The notes under the pieces are model-generated. The model was not told the DNA's origin, did not search any database, and worked only from the letters and a program-made list of their open reading frames with translations. Source: Paraburkholderia podalyriae (GTDB lineage Bacteria; Pseudomonadota; Gammaproteobacteria; Burkholderiales; Burkholderiaceae). Taken from it: a stretch of DNA of 64,000 nt. Shown piece by piece: positions 9,172 to 17,413 of the stretch. Numbering within the stretch: the stretch's first letter is position 1; each line of letters begins with the position of its first letter. Location of the stretch: the NCBI RefSeq assembly GCF_014397785.1, contig NZ_VZQQ01000032.1:1-64000 (forward strand). The letters run 5' to 3'. The translations under genes and the position numbers were made by a program.

Positions 9172-9342
9172 ATGGAATATCAAAGCTGGATGTGCCTGAT
9201 TTGCGGCTGGATTTACGACGAAGAGGCCGGCTTGCCGGACGAAGGCATTGCGCCGGGCACGCGCTGGGAAGACGTGCCCATCAACTGGACGTGTCCGGAG
9301 TGCGGAGCGCGCAAGGAAGACTTCGAAATGGTCCAGATCTGA
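9172..9342 (+). CDS. rubA: rubredoxin
   Basis: 56 residues. Two CxxC knuckles (CLICGW near residue 9 and CPECGA near residue 42) provide the four cysteines that hold a single iron. The spacing and the intervening YDEEAGLPDEGIAPGTRWEDVPINWTCP stretch are standard for a one-iron electron carrier, as in alkane hydroxylase or redox-stress systems. The small ATG frame is chosen because upstream in-frame extensions carry no family sequence. The partner is not evident here. Confidence 0.93.
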   Translation: MEYQSWMCLICGWIYDEEAGLPDEGIAPGTRWEDVPINWTCPECGARKEDFEMVQI

Positions 9343-9689
9343 AGTTGGGCAAGCCACCGGCGTCGGCTGGCCGGCCGTTGCCTGGCTGATCGATGGTTCC
9401 GGCGCCGCGGTTTGACGGGTTCATGCGACACGCCGCATGCGGCGCCGCCAAAACCTCGTCCCGAGGTTCGATCCCGAAATTCAGCGGCGTCATTCGCCGC
9501 GTAATTCCTGCAATCGCTTGAAGCGTCCGGCGCGGCCGGTGCCCGTCTGAGCGCGCCGGCGCGGAACATCGCAGCGCGCGTCGTGTCGCAACGGTAGTCT
9601 GTCATTGTCCTGTCGCCGGTTCGCGCGTTGGCCGATCACTCAGCACGCGGCGCGAAGCGACGGCCCCGTCAGCTTCGTGTCGCCTGCCC
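9343..9689. other. intergenic, with a weak hairpin
   Basis: There is no gene. A GCGGCG/CGCCGC hairpin near 9483-9500 lacks a T tract. In many betaproteobacteria the type IV pilus chemotaxis genes (pilGHIJ-chpA) follow rubredoxin; none of them is in this gap. Confidence 0.4.
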
Positions 9690-11096
9690 ATGACTTTTCG
9701 ATCCGCAGCACCCGTTTCCATCGATGCACTGCCGAACCCGCGCGGCGGCGCGGTCCGCCCCGCGGAACTGGCGCTCGCCGAGGCGTCGCTCGCGTTCGAG
9801 CAGCGCGACGAGAGCGGTGCCGCGCTGCTGCGCGCGTCGCACGCGCTGCGCACGGCGGGCTGGCTCAGCGCCCAGCGTTTCGCCGACACGCTCGTGCGGC
9901 TGTCGCCGCTCGCGTGCGGCGAGCCAACCGAAGCGGAAGGCGCGCGGCCGGTGTTCGGCGCGGCGCTGCACGACTTCCGCGCGGCGCTCGAGCGCCACAA
10001 CCTGCGCGAGCTCAGTTGCTCGCCGACGCTGTTCGACCACTATCGCGAGCTGTGCGCGCAACTGGTCGAACCCGCGCCGGGCTCCGCCGTCGCGTTCGAA
10101 GACCTCGCGCTGTACGGGCGGCCGGTGCCGCCGGCGTCGCTGCACGTGCAATCGGCCGATCAGCTTGCCCATCTGCGGGCACGCTACGAGCGCGCGTTGC
10201 TGCCGGTGCTGCGCTCGCAGGCCGACACGGGCAGCGCGGTGGCGCTCGCGGTCACGAATGCCGCGCTCGACGAGCTCGACGCCGTGTTCGTCGAACTGGC
10301 TGGCCCCGATCCCTATGATTTCTGGCGGCTCGCGCGCGCCTGCGCCAAGGCGCTGCGCGCGCGCGGCCACGCGATCCGCGATATCGAGGCACGGCGCTTT
10401 TACGCGCGCTGCAACCTGGCGCTCGCCGATCACGCGCGCGGCATCGAGCGCGCGCCGCGTTCGCTGGTGCGCGCGACGCTCGCGCTGCTGTGGCGCGATT
10501 ACGCGCTGTTCGGCGCGGCGCCGCAAGACGCCGACCAGGTCGAGGTGTTGCACGACTACGGCTTGACGGTCGACTGGCACGTCGCCGGCACGCAGTCCTC
10601 GGAAGCGCTGTGGGAGGCGGGCGCGCTCGAGGCGCAGGCGCTGCCGCACACGCGCGATCTCGGCGTGCTGAGCGTCAACGCGAGCGCGTATGAAGACTTC
10701 CTGCAGAGCGCCGACGCGTCGATCGAGGCGCTCGCCGCCCATGCCCGTGCGGCCGATCAGCCGGAGAAGGCCGACCCGAGCGAAGCGCTGCAGGCGGGCG
10801 ACGCCGCCTACCGGCTCGGCTCGGCCGCTTGCGCGCTCGGCCTCGGTCACGTCGCGCTGCTTGCCGATGCGCTCGGTCTCGCATGGCGGCGTCGCGCGCA
10901 TGCGGGCGTCGCGACGCCGGCGGTGCGCGCGCACGTGATCGTCGGCGCGCCGCCCGCCGATACGCTCGAACAGGCCGCCGAGGCCTTGCGCGCGACGCTG
11001 CACAAGGTCGCCGCGGGCGTCGCGCCGGTCCGCGGCAGCCTCACGCAGGCGGCGCTCGGCGCGCTCACGCGCGCGATCGAGCAGGGCGGCGCGTGA
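9690..11096 (+). CDS. FimL/ChpA-N-like protein with degenerate Hpt domain
   Basis: 468 residues, mostly alpha-helical, alanine- and arginine-rich, without signal peptide or membrane segments. The stretch at about 330-410 (LGVLSVNASAYEDFLQSADASIEAL... DAAYRLGSAACALGLGHVALLADALGLA) has the shape of a histidine phosphotransfer domain. However, the HxLKGS-type motif reads AYRLGS, so the phospho-accepting histidine is replaced (alanine by my alignment, near residue 372). FimL of Pseudomonas is a similar non-phosphorylatable relative of the ChpA N-terminus that acts in twitching motility and cAMP control. Position between rubredoxin and yqgE, where chpA sits in relatives, supports this reading. Function is inferred only. 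Confidence 0.55.
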   Translation: MTFRSAAPVSIDALPNPRGGAVRPAELALAEASLAFEQRDESGAALLRASHALRTAGWLSAQRFADTLVRLSPLACGEPTEAEGARPVFGAALHDFRAALERHNLRELSCSPTLFDHYRELCAQLVEPAPGSAVAFEDLALYGRPVPPASLHVQSADQLAHLRARYERALLPVLRSQADTGSAVALAVTNAALDELDAVFVELAGPDPYDFWRLARACAKALRARGHAIRDIEARRFYARCNLALADHARGIERAPRSLVRATLALLWRDYALFGAAPQDADQVEVLHDYGLTVDWHVAGTQSSEALWEAGALEAQALPHTRDLGVLSVNASAYEDFLQSADASIEALAAHARAADQPEKADPSEALQAGDAAYRLGSAACALGLGHVALLADALGLAWRRRAHAGVATPAVRAHVIVGAPPADTLEQAAEALRATLHKVAAGVAPVRGSLTQAALGALTRAIEQGGA

Positions 11097-11404
11097 AGCG
11101 CGGCCCGCGCCGCGCCGAACGCGCGACGTGGCCCGCGACTTGCGTCCGTAACGTCTCGACTCACGCGCACACGACGGGCAGAAGCCCATTGTGACAACAC
11201 ACCTTCCCGCCGCTTCGCGACGCCCGCCGAACGCGCCGTTCTGCGCGGTGTTTCGGCGCCTGATCGCGAGATGGCGCGAGTCGCGCGCGTGATAGAGTGC
11301 AACTTGATCCGGCGTCGATGGCGCGGCACGTCGCATGCAGCGCAACGCGCTGCAGCGCTCAAAGCAGCCCGCCATCCCGCATCGTCTTTGCTAAAATCCG
11401 AACT

Positions 11405-11983
11405 ATGTCCAAGAGTACCGATCGCATCAATCTGACCAACCAGTTCCTGATCGCCATGCCGAACATGGCCGATCCGACATTTTCAGGAACGGTGGTCTAC
11501 CTTTGCGATCACAGTGAGCGCGGCGCGCTCGGCCTCGTGATCAACCGGCCGACCGATATCGACCTGCAGGCGCTCTTCAATCGCATCGATCTGAAGCTCG
11601 AGATCGAACCGCTTCTCCATGTTCCCGTGTATTTCGGCGGCCCGGTGCAAACCGAGCGCGGTTTCGTGCTGCACGATCCGAAAGGCGGCAGCGCGTACAC
11701 GTCGTCGATGTCGGTGCCCGGCGGGCTCGAAATGACCACGTCGAAAGACGTCCTCGAAGCCGTCGCGAGCGGCACCGGCCCGGAACGCTTTCTGTTGACG
11801 CTTGGCCATGCCGGTTGGGGCGCCGGTCAGCTCGAGGACGAAATCTCGAAGAATGGCTGGCTGACCGTCGAGGCCGATCCGAAGATCGTCTTCGACGTGC
11901 CCGCTGAAGATCGTCTCGAAGCGGCGCTCGCGCTGCTCGGCGTGTCGCTGTCGATGCTCTCGGGCGAGGCCGGGCACGCATGA
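11405..11983 (+). CDS. yqgE: UPF0301 family protein YqgE/AlgH
   Basis: 192 residues. The family signature runs through the protein: NQFLIAMPNMADPTFSGTVVYLCDH at the start, GALGLVINRPTDI, YFGGPVQTERGFVLH, and LTLGHAGWGAGQLEDEISKNGWL near residue 130. The biochemical role is unknown; the old name AlgH comes from an alginate regulation phenotype. The ATG at 11405 matches the family start. It sits directly upstream of ruvX (10 bases), a near-universal pairing in proteobacteria. The 308 bases before it show no certain promoter, though a TAAAAT box lies 8 bases upstream of the ATG. Confidence 0.95.
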   Translation: MSKSTDRINLTNQFLIAMPNMADPTFSGTVVYLCDHSERGALGLVINRPTDIDLQALFNRIDLKLEIEPLLHVPVYFGGPVQTERGFVLHDPKGGSAYTSSMSVPGGLEMTTSKDVLEAVASGTGPERFLLTLGHAGWGAGQLEDEISKNGWLTVEADPKIVFDVPAEDRLEAALALLGVSLSMLSGEAGHA

Positions 11984-11993
11984 GGGGCCGCGC

Positions 11994-12434
11994 ATGACTG
12001 TGCCGGCCGGACGTGAGGCGACGCTGCTTGCGTTCGACTACGGAGAGAAACGCATCGGCGTCGCGGTCGGCAATTCGCTGACGCGCCGCGCGCGGCCGCT
12101 CGTCGTGGTGCAGAACCGCAGCAAGGAGTATCGCTTCGAAGCACTCGGCAAGCTGATCGCCGAATGGAAGCCCGATGCGCTGGTGGTCGGCTTGCCGATG
12201 CACCCCGACGGCACGCCGCACGAACGCACGCAACTCGCGAAGCGCTTCGGCAACCAGTTGAACGGCCGCTTCAATCTGCCGGTCACGTGGGTCGACGAGC
12301 GCTACTCGTCGGTCGAGGCCGAGGCGGAAATCCGCGCCGGCAACGCCCGCGCCGACATGCTCGATGCCGAAGCCGCGAGCATCATCCTCCAGCAATATCT
12401 TGACGGACTTTCCGACGATCATGAGTTCCATTGA
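11994..12434 (+). CDS. ruvX: RuvX/YqgF Holliday junction resolvase-like nuclease
   Basis: 146 residues with an RNase H-like fold. The N-terminal LLAFDYGEKRIGVAVG carries the first catalytic Asp; VGLPMHPDGTPHERT and the WVDERYSSVEAE segment with its acidic residue are intact, and the last Asp lies in ARADMLDAEAA. Family members process pre-16S rRNA 5' ends and/or resolve junctions. It overlaps pyrR by 14 bases, indicating translational coupling. Confidence 0.94.
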   Translation: MTVPAGREATLLAFDYGEKRIGVAVGNSLTRRARPLVVVQNRSKEYRFEALGKLIAEWKPDALVVGLPMHPDGTPHERTQLAKRFGNQLNGRFNLPVTWVDERYSSVEAEAEIRAGNARADMLDAEAASIILQQYLDGLSDDHEFH

Positions 12435-12960
12435 CGCCGAAGCGCTGTATCGCGCGTTGCTCGACCAGATTCGCGCGGCGTACGGCGACCATCTCGCCGC
12501 CACGCAAGACGGTGCCGAAGCGGCGGTACTGGCCGGTATCCATAGCGGCGGCGCGTGGATCGCCGGGCGGCTCGCGCGTGACCTGAAGCTGGCGAGCTTC
12601 GGCGTGGTGAACGTCGCGCTGCATCGCGACGACTACGCGAAGAAAGGGCTGCACGCGCAGGCGAGCCCGACCTCGCTGCCGTTCGCGGTCGACGGCCGCC
12701 GCATCGTGTTGGTCGATGACGTGCTGTACACGGGCCGCACGATTCGCGCGGCGGTGAACGAGCTGTATGACTATGGCCGGCCGGCATCGGTCGAACTCGC
12801 GGTGCTCGCCGATCGGGGCGGACGCGAGTTGCCGGTGGCGGCGCGCTTCGTCGGTGGCGTGGTCGACGTACCCGCCGACGCGACGCTCGTACTGGCCCGT
12901 GAAGACGACGGCGCCGGCGGCCAGCGGTTTTCTTTTCACACTGAGGCACGCGTCGATTGA
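12421..12960 (+). CDS. pyrR: PyrR, uracil phosphoribosyltransferase / pyrimidine regulator
   Basis: 179 residues. The PRPP-binding motif RIVLVDDVLYTGRTIRAAV lies near residue 95, with the PyrR-typical HRDDYAKKG upstream. In Gram-positives PyrR binds pyr mRNA to attenuate transcription; in betaproteobacteria the protein sits at the head of pyrBC' as here, but its RNA target is less clear. I found no obvious anti-antiterminator hairpin set in the 68 bases before pyrB. Start ATG 12421 lies inside ruvX. Confidence 0.92.
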   Translation: MSSIDAEALYRALLDQIRAAYGDHLAATQDGAEAAVLAGIHSGGAWIAGRLARDLKLASFGVVNVALHRDDYAKKGLHAQASPTSLPFAVDGRRIVLVDDVLYTGRTIRAAVNELYDYGRPASVELAVLADRGGRELPVAARFVGGVVDVPADATLVLAREDDGAGGQRFSFHTEARVD

Positions 12961-13028
12961 AACGCGCGTGAGCGGCGTGTCGACGCGACCTCGATCACGT
13001 CGAAGCCCGTATTTGACGCAGGTACATC

Positions 13029-14054
13029 ATGAACACGGCCACCCAGGCTCCGCAAGATTCCTCCGCCAGCGCATCCGAGCGCTTCCGCTACGGCTTCCTG
13101 AAGGGCAACCCGCAGCTCACGAAGAACGGCGAGCTCAAACATCTGCTGTCGATCGAGGGGCTGCCGAAGGCCATCGTCAATCACATTCTCGAGACCGCCG
13201 ACCAGTTCGTCAGCGTGACCGATCGGGAAGTGAAGAAGGTGCCGCTGTTGCGCGGCAAGTCGGTGTTCAACCTGTTCTTCGAGAACTCGACGCGCACGCG
13301 CACCACGTTCGAGATCGCGGCCACGCGGCTGTCGGCCGACGTGCTGAACCTGAACATCAACGCGTCGTCGACGAGCAAGGGCGAATCGCTGCTCGACACG
13401 ATCAACAACCTGTCGGCGATGCACGCGGATCTGTTCGTCGTGCGTCATGCGTCGAGCGGCGCGCCGTTCCTGATCGCGCAGCACTGCGCGCCGCACGTGC
13501 ACGTGATCAACGCCGGCGACGGCCGTCACGCGCACCCGACGCAGGGTCTGCTCGACATGTACACGATCCGCCACTACAAGAAGGACTTCACCGGGCTGCG
13601 CGTGGCGATCGTCGGCGACATCCTGCATTCGCGCGTCGCGCGCTCGGACATTCATGCGCTGACCACGCTCGGCGTGCCCGAGGTGCGTGCGATCGGGCCG
13701 CGCACGCTGCTGCCGGGCGGCCTCGAACAGATGGGCGTGCGCGTGTTCCACAACCTCGACGAAGGCCTGAAGGACGTCGACGTGATCATCATGCTGCGCC
13801 TGCAGAACGAACGCATGAGCGGCGCGCTGCTGCCGTCGTCGCAGGAGTACTTCAAGAGCTGGGGGCTGACGCCCGAGCGTCTCGCGCTCGCCGCCCCCGA
13901 TGCGATCGTGATGCACCCCGGCCCGATGAATCGCGGTGTCGAGATCGACTCGCAGGTCGCGGACGGCCCGCAATCGGTGATCCTGAATCAGGTCACGTTC
14001 GGTATCGCGGTGCGCATGGCGGTGATGGGGATCGTCGCGGGCAACAACGACTAA
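13029..14054 (+). CDS. pyrB: aspartate carbamoyltransferase, catalytic chain
   Basis: 341 residues. It condenses carbamoyl phosphate with aspartate in de novo UMP synthesis. The carbamoyl-phosphate loop FENSTRTRTTFEIA (about residue 83), the SSTSKGESLLDT loop, GDGRHAHPTQGLLD, GDILHSRVARS and MHPGPMNRGVEI are all present. The N-terminal extension (about 25 residues rich in A, Q and S) is typical of the Pseudomonas/Burkholderia dodecameric class, which needs the inactive PyrC' partner encoded next. No pyrI regulatory chain is present. Confidence 0.97.
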   Translation: MNTATQAPQDSSASASERFRYGFLKGNPQLTKNGELKHLLSIEGLPKAIVNHILETADQFVSVTDREVKKVPLLRGKSVFNLFFENSTRTRTTFEIAATRLSADVLNLNINASSTSKGESLLDTINNLSAMHADLFVVRHASSGAPFLIAQHCAPHVHVINAGDGRHAHPTQGLLDMYTIRHYKKDFTGLRVAIVGDILHSRVARSDIHALTTLGVPEVRAIGPRTLLPGGLEQMGVRVFHNLDEGLKDVDVIIMLRLQNERMSGALLPSSQEYFKSWGLTPERLALAAPDAIVMHPGPMNRGVEIDSQVADGPQSVILNQVTFGIAVRMAVMGIVAGNND

Positions 14055-14113
14055 GCAACGACTGATCAGGAAGCCGAACATAGGCTGAACCGCAGGTTTA
14101 ACAAAGGCAGCGC

Positions 14114-15394
14114 ATGAAGATTCATATTCAAGGCGGCACGCTGATCGATCCGGCAGCGGGCACCGAACAGCAGCAGGACGTCTTTATCGAGGCGGGCAAG
14201 ATCGCCGCCCTCGGCAACGCGCCGGCCGGCTTTCAGGCCGAGCGCACGATCGACGCACGCGGCCTCTTTATCGCGCCGGGTCTCGTCGATCTATGCGCGC
14301 GTTTGCGCGAACCGGGCTACGAGCACAAGGCGACGCTCGGCTCCGAAATGGCCGCGGCGCTCGCGGGCGGCGTGACGAGTCTCGTGTGTCCGCCGGACAC
14401 CGATCCGATGCTCGACGAACCGGGCCTCGTCGAGATGCTGAAGTTCCGCGCGCGCAACCTGAACAAGGCGCACGTGCATCCGCTCGGCGCGCTGACGGTC
14501 GGTCTCAAAGGGCAGGTCATCACCGAGATGGTCCAGCTGACCGAGGCGGGCTGTGTCGGCTTTTCGCAGGCCGATACGCCGATCGTCGACACCCAGGTGT
14601 TGATGCGCGCGCTGCAATACGCGAAGACTTATGGCTTCACTGTCTGGCTGCGTCCCGTCGATGCGTACCTCAGCAAGGGCGGCGTCGCCGCGAGCGGCGC
14701 GCTGGCGTCGCGGCTCGGGCTGTCGGGCGTGCCGGTGGCGGCCGAAACGATCGCGCTGCATACGATCTTCGAACTCGTGCGCGTGACCGGCGCGCGCGTG
14801 CACGTTTCGCATGTGTCGTCGGCGGCGGGCGTCGCGCTCATGCGCGAGGCGAAGGGCGAGGGGCTGCCGGTGTCGTGCGACGTCACCGTAAACCACGTGC
14901 ATCTGATCGACCTCGACATCGGTTATTTCGACGCGCAGTTCCGGCTCGATCCGCCGCTGCGTCAGCAACGCGACCGCGAAGCGATCCGCGCGGGCCTCGT
15001 CGACGGCACGATCGACGCGATCTGCTCGGCGCACACGCCGGTCGACGACGACGAAAAACTGCTGCCGTTCGCCGAAGCGACGCCGGGCGCAACCGGCCTC
15101 GAGCTGTTCCTGTCGCTGACGGTGAAGTGGGCCGACGAAGCGGGCGTGCCGCTCGCGAGCGCGCTCAATCGCATCACGGCGGCGCCGGCGCAGGTGCTCG
15201 GCCTCGAAGCGGCTGGCCGCATCGCGCCCGGCGCGGTGGCCGACCTCTGTGTGTTCGACCGTCACGCTCACTGGCGCGTCGAGCCGCGTGCGCTGAAAAG
15301 CCAGGGGCACAACACGCCGTTCCTCGGCTACGAGCTGCCGGCGCGGGTGCGCGCGACCGTGGTGTCCGGTCAGCTCGCGTACGAACAGCGCTGA
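14114..15394 (+). CDS. pyrX: dihydroorotase-like PyrC' (catalytically dead, ATCase partner)
   Basis: 426 residues with an amidohydrolase fold. In active type I dihydroorotases the first strand carries HxH just before LREPG; here it is CARLREPG (C61, R63), so both metal-binding histidines are gone. Near residue 305 the catalytic DHAPH-type motif reads SAHTPV, so the aspartate is also lost. This matches the established non-catalytic PyrC' of Pseudomonas, which is required for assembly of the PyrB dodecamer. A separate active pyrC must exist elsewhere. It lies 59 bases after pyrB in the same operon. Many annotations would label it simply dihydroorotase. Confidence 0.92.
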   Translation: MKIHIQGGTLIDPAAGTEQQQDVFIEAGKIAALGNAPAGFQAERTIDARGLFIAPGLVDLCARLREPGYEHKATLGSEMAAALAGGVTSLVCPPDTDPMLDEPGLVEMLKFRARNLNKAHVHPLGALTVGLKGQVITEMVQLTEAGCVGFSQADTPIVDTQVLMRALQYAKTYGFTVWLRPVDAYLSKGGVAASGALASRLGLSGVPVAAETIALHTIFELVRVTGARVHVSHVSSAAGVALMREAKGEGLPVSCDVTVNHVHLIDLDIGYFDAQFRLDPPLRQQRDREAIRAGLVDGTIDAICSAHTPVDDDEKLLPFAEATPGATGLELFLSLTVKWADEAGVPLASALNRITAAPAQVLGLEAAGRIAPGAVADLCVFDRHAHWRVEPRALKSQGHNTPFLGYELPARVRATVVSGQLAYEQR

Positions 15395-15432
15395 ACGGTA
15401 TCGTTTCGGTCTAGTCAAGGAAAGCTCCGGCC

Positions 15433-16290
15433 ATGAAGCTCGCGTTACGCAAGGTCCGTCTGATCACGCATCTGCTGCACGGCATGTGGACCGTCGCGAC
15501 GCGCTTTCCGAACGCGAGCGCCGAGCGGCGTCACGCGCTCAACCGCGCGTGGTCGCTGAAGATGCTGCGTCTGTGCGGCATGCGCCTCGTCGTGCATAAC
15601 GACGCGGTGCGGCTCGATCGTGGCGCGCTCGTCGTCGCCAATCACATCTCGTGGATCGACATCTACGTGATCAATGCGTGGCGGCCTACGCCGTTCGTGT
15701 CGAAGGCGGAGATCCGTCAATGGCCGGTGGTCGGCTGGCTCGCGCAGCAGCTCGACACCGTGTTCATTCAGCGCGACAAGCGCAGCGACGCGAAGCGGAT
15801 CATGCACGAACTCGCCGCTCGGCTCAGCGCGGGCGAGCTGATGTGCGTGTTCCCCGAAGGCACGACGTCGAATGGCCTCGCGTTGCTGCCGTTTCACGCG
15901 AACATGTTCCAGGCCGCGGTGTCGGCCGGCGTGCCGGTGCAGCCGCTGTGCATCATGTACGAGGACGCGCAGGGCCGGCAGTCGACGGCACCGGCGTATA
16001 TCGACGATCTGTCGTTGTCCGATTCGCTCGACATGCTGTTGCGCGGCGCTCCGCTGACCGCCCACGTGTATGTCGGCGCACCGCTCGCGCCGGACGCGGA
16101 CCGGCGTGCGCTCGCGGCGCGAGCGCAGCACGTGGTGGCGGGCGCGCTGCGGGAGATGCAGGCTGGCAACGCGGTGGCGGGGACGGTCGCGGAAGAGGGC
16201 GAGGTTGCGGCTGCTGCGTCGTCGAGTGACGCTGCTGCGTCGCCGGAAACGTTGATCGAGCCAGTCGATCAGCCGCGCCGCTCGGCCTGA
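15433..16290 (+). CDS. plsC: 1-acyl-sn-glycerol-3-phosphate acyltransferase family protein
   Basis: 285 residues. The acyltransferase block NHISWIDIYV (H-x4-D, near residue 74) and the substrate-binding FPEGTTSNG (near 140) define the LPLAT/PlsC family, which acylates lysophosphatidic acid or related acceptors at the inner membrane. The ribosome binding site is aaggaaag. The C-terminal 45 residues are an Ala/Glu/Ser-rich tail without counterpart in the core family. It follows pyrC' by 38 bases and may share its transcript. Since it borders the polysaccharide locus it could act on a lipid intermediate, but standard phospholipid synthesis is the default. Confidence 0.88.
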   Translation: MKLALRKVRLITHLLHGMWTVATRFPNASAERRHALNRAWSLKMLRLCGMRLVVHNDAVRLDRGALVVANHISWIDIYVINAWRPTPFVSKAEIRQWPVVGWLAQQLDTVFIQRDKRSDAKRIMHELAARLSAGELMCVFPEGTTSNGLALLPFHANMFQAAVSAGVPVQPLCIMYEDAQGRQSTAPAYIDDLSLSDSLDMLLRGAPLTAHVYVGAPLAPDADRRALAARAQHVVAGALREMQAGNAVAGTVAEEGEVAAAASSSDAAASPETLIEPVDQPRRSA

Positions 16291-16294
16291 GCGG

Positions 16295-16319
16295 CGGCGC
16301 TGCCGCACAGCGCCGTTTT
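16295..16319 (+). terminator. intrinsic terminator between convergent plsC and apaH
   Basis: Stem cggcgct/agcgccg with a seven-base loop is followed by tttt, directly after the plsC stop and 5 bases before the apaH stop codon on the other strand. It is short but well placed. Confidence 0.55.
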
Positions 16320-16323
16320 CGGT

Positions 16324-17196
16324 TTAATTTCCGCCGCGCTGCACGCCGCACGAATCGCAATCGACCTGCGTCAACGTCCGCTCGGCCGGATCTCGCGCGA
16401 GCCGTACCGCCGATAGCTTCGCTCCCCACACGCAACCCGAGTCGAGGCCGATCAGGTTGTCGCGCAACACCAGGCCGAGCGCGGCCCAATGACCGAACAC
16501 GACGGTCACGTCGGCGGTCTTGCGCGACGGCACGTCGAACCACGGCATGCAGCCGCTCGGCGTGCAGGCGAGCGTGCCGCTGCTGCTGAAATCCATCACG
16601 CCATCGGCGTTGCAAAAGCGCATGCGCGTCAACGCGCTGCACGTGACACGCAGCCGCTCGATACCCTTCAGGCCAGGCGTCCAGCGATTCGGCTCGTTGC
16701 CGTACAAGCCGGCAAGCGTCTCTTTCCAGTTCGGCGCGCGCAGCGCGCGTTGCAACTCGTCGGCGAGTTCGAGCGTCAGCGTCGCATCCCATTGCGGCAG
16801 CACGCCCGCATGCACCATCAGCATGCCGTTGTCGAAATGCGCGAGCGGCCGATGGCGTATCCACTCGATCAGGTCGGCGGCGTCGGGCGCGGCGAGGATG
16901 TCTTCGATGGTGTCGCCTTTCTTCGACTTGCGAATCCCCGCCGACACCGACAGCAGATGCAGATCGTGATTGCCGAGCACTGGCACCGCGCGTTCGCCGA
17001 GCGCGATCACGTCGCGCAACGTGTCGAGCGAATCGGGGCCGCGGTTGATCAGATCGCCGGCGAACCACAGCGGCGTGCCGTCCGGCGGCGCGGCTTTGGC
17101 GAGCAGTTGCTGAAACGGTCCGCGGCAACCTTGCAGATCGCCGAAAGCAAGAGGGACGAGCGGAGCGGACGTGCAGGAAGCGTTGAAGGGTGTCAT
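16324..17196 (-). CDS. apaH: diadenosine tetraphosphatase (symmetrical)
   Basis: 290 residues. It hydrolyses Ap4A symmetrically to two ADP. Metallophosphatase motifs appear in order: FGDLQG (GDxxG), FAGDLINRGPDS (GDxxxRG), VLGNHDLHLL (GNHD), then HAGVLP and FGHWAALG. The ATG at 17196 gives the standard size; further upstream only TTG is available. Family alternates often read GDxHG, but the LQG variant is common for ApaH. In Burkholderia the O-antigen cluster begins right next to apaH on the opposite strand, as here. Confidence 0.93.
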   Translation of the reverse strand: MTPFNASCTSAPLVPLAFGDLQGCRGPFQQLLAKAAPPDGTPLWFAGDLINRGPDSLDTLRDVIALGERAVPVLGNHDLHLLSVSAGIRKSKKGDTIEDILAAPDAADLIEWIRHRPLAHFDNGMLMVHAGVLPQWDATLTLELADELQRALRAPNWKETLAGLYGNEPNRWTPGLKGIERLRVTCSALTRMRFCNADGVMDFSSSGTLACTPSGCMPWFDVPSRKTADVTVVFGHWAALGLVLRDNLIGLDSGCVWGAKLSAVRLARDPAERTLTQVDCDSCGVQRGGN

Positions 17197-17413
17197 CGAG
17201 GAAATCAAAAACGATTCGGTACGCGCGGTGTTGCACGACGCGTGCCACGCTGGGCAGCCCAGCAAGCTAGCGTGACATAATAGCCCGTTTGGGGTTCGGA
17301 TATCGCGCGGTCACGTCGCGGGACGCGGCTGGAACGTCGGCGCGACTCGGCAAGGCGGCACCCACGCATCGACCGCGCGCGCTATTCCTATACAACAACA
17401 GGATGACTCTCTC

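Noticed and set aside
9669..11375. 568-codon minus-strand frame opposite the Hpt-like gene
   Set aside because: Arg/Ala/Gly-rich translation without motif or ribosome binding site; the plus-strand frame has normal codon use and protein-like features.
12961..13028. PyrR-dependent attenuator before pyrB
   Set aside because: Only 68 bases, with no pair of competing hairpins and no T-run terminator visible.
12936..14081. 381-codon minus-strand frame opposite pyrB
   Set aside because: pyrB is unmistakable on the plus strand; the antisense product is Arg/His/Val-rich noise.
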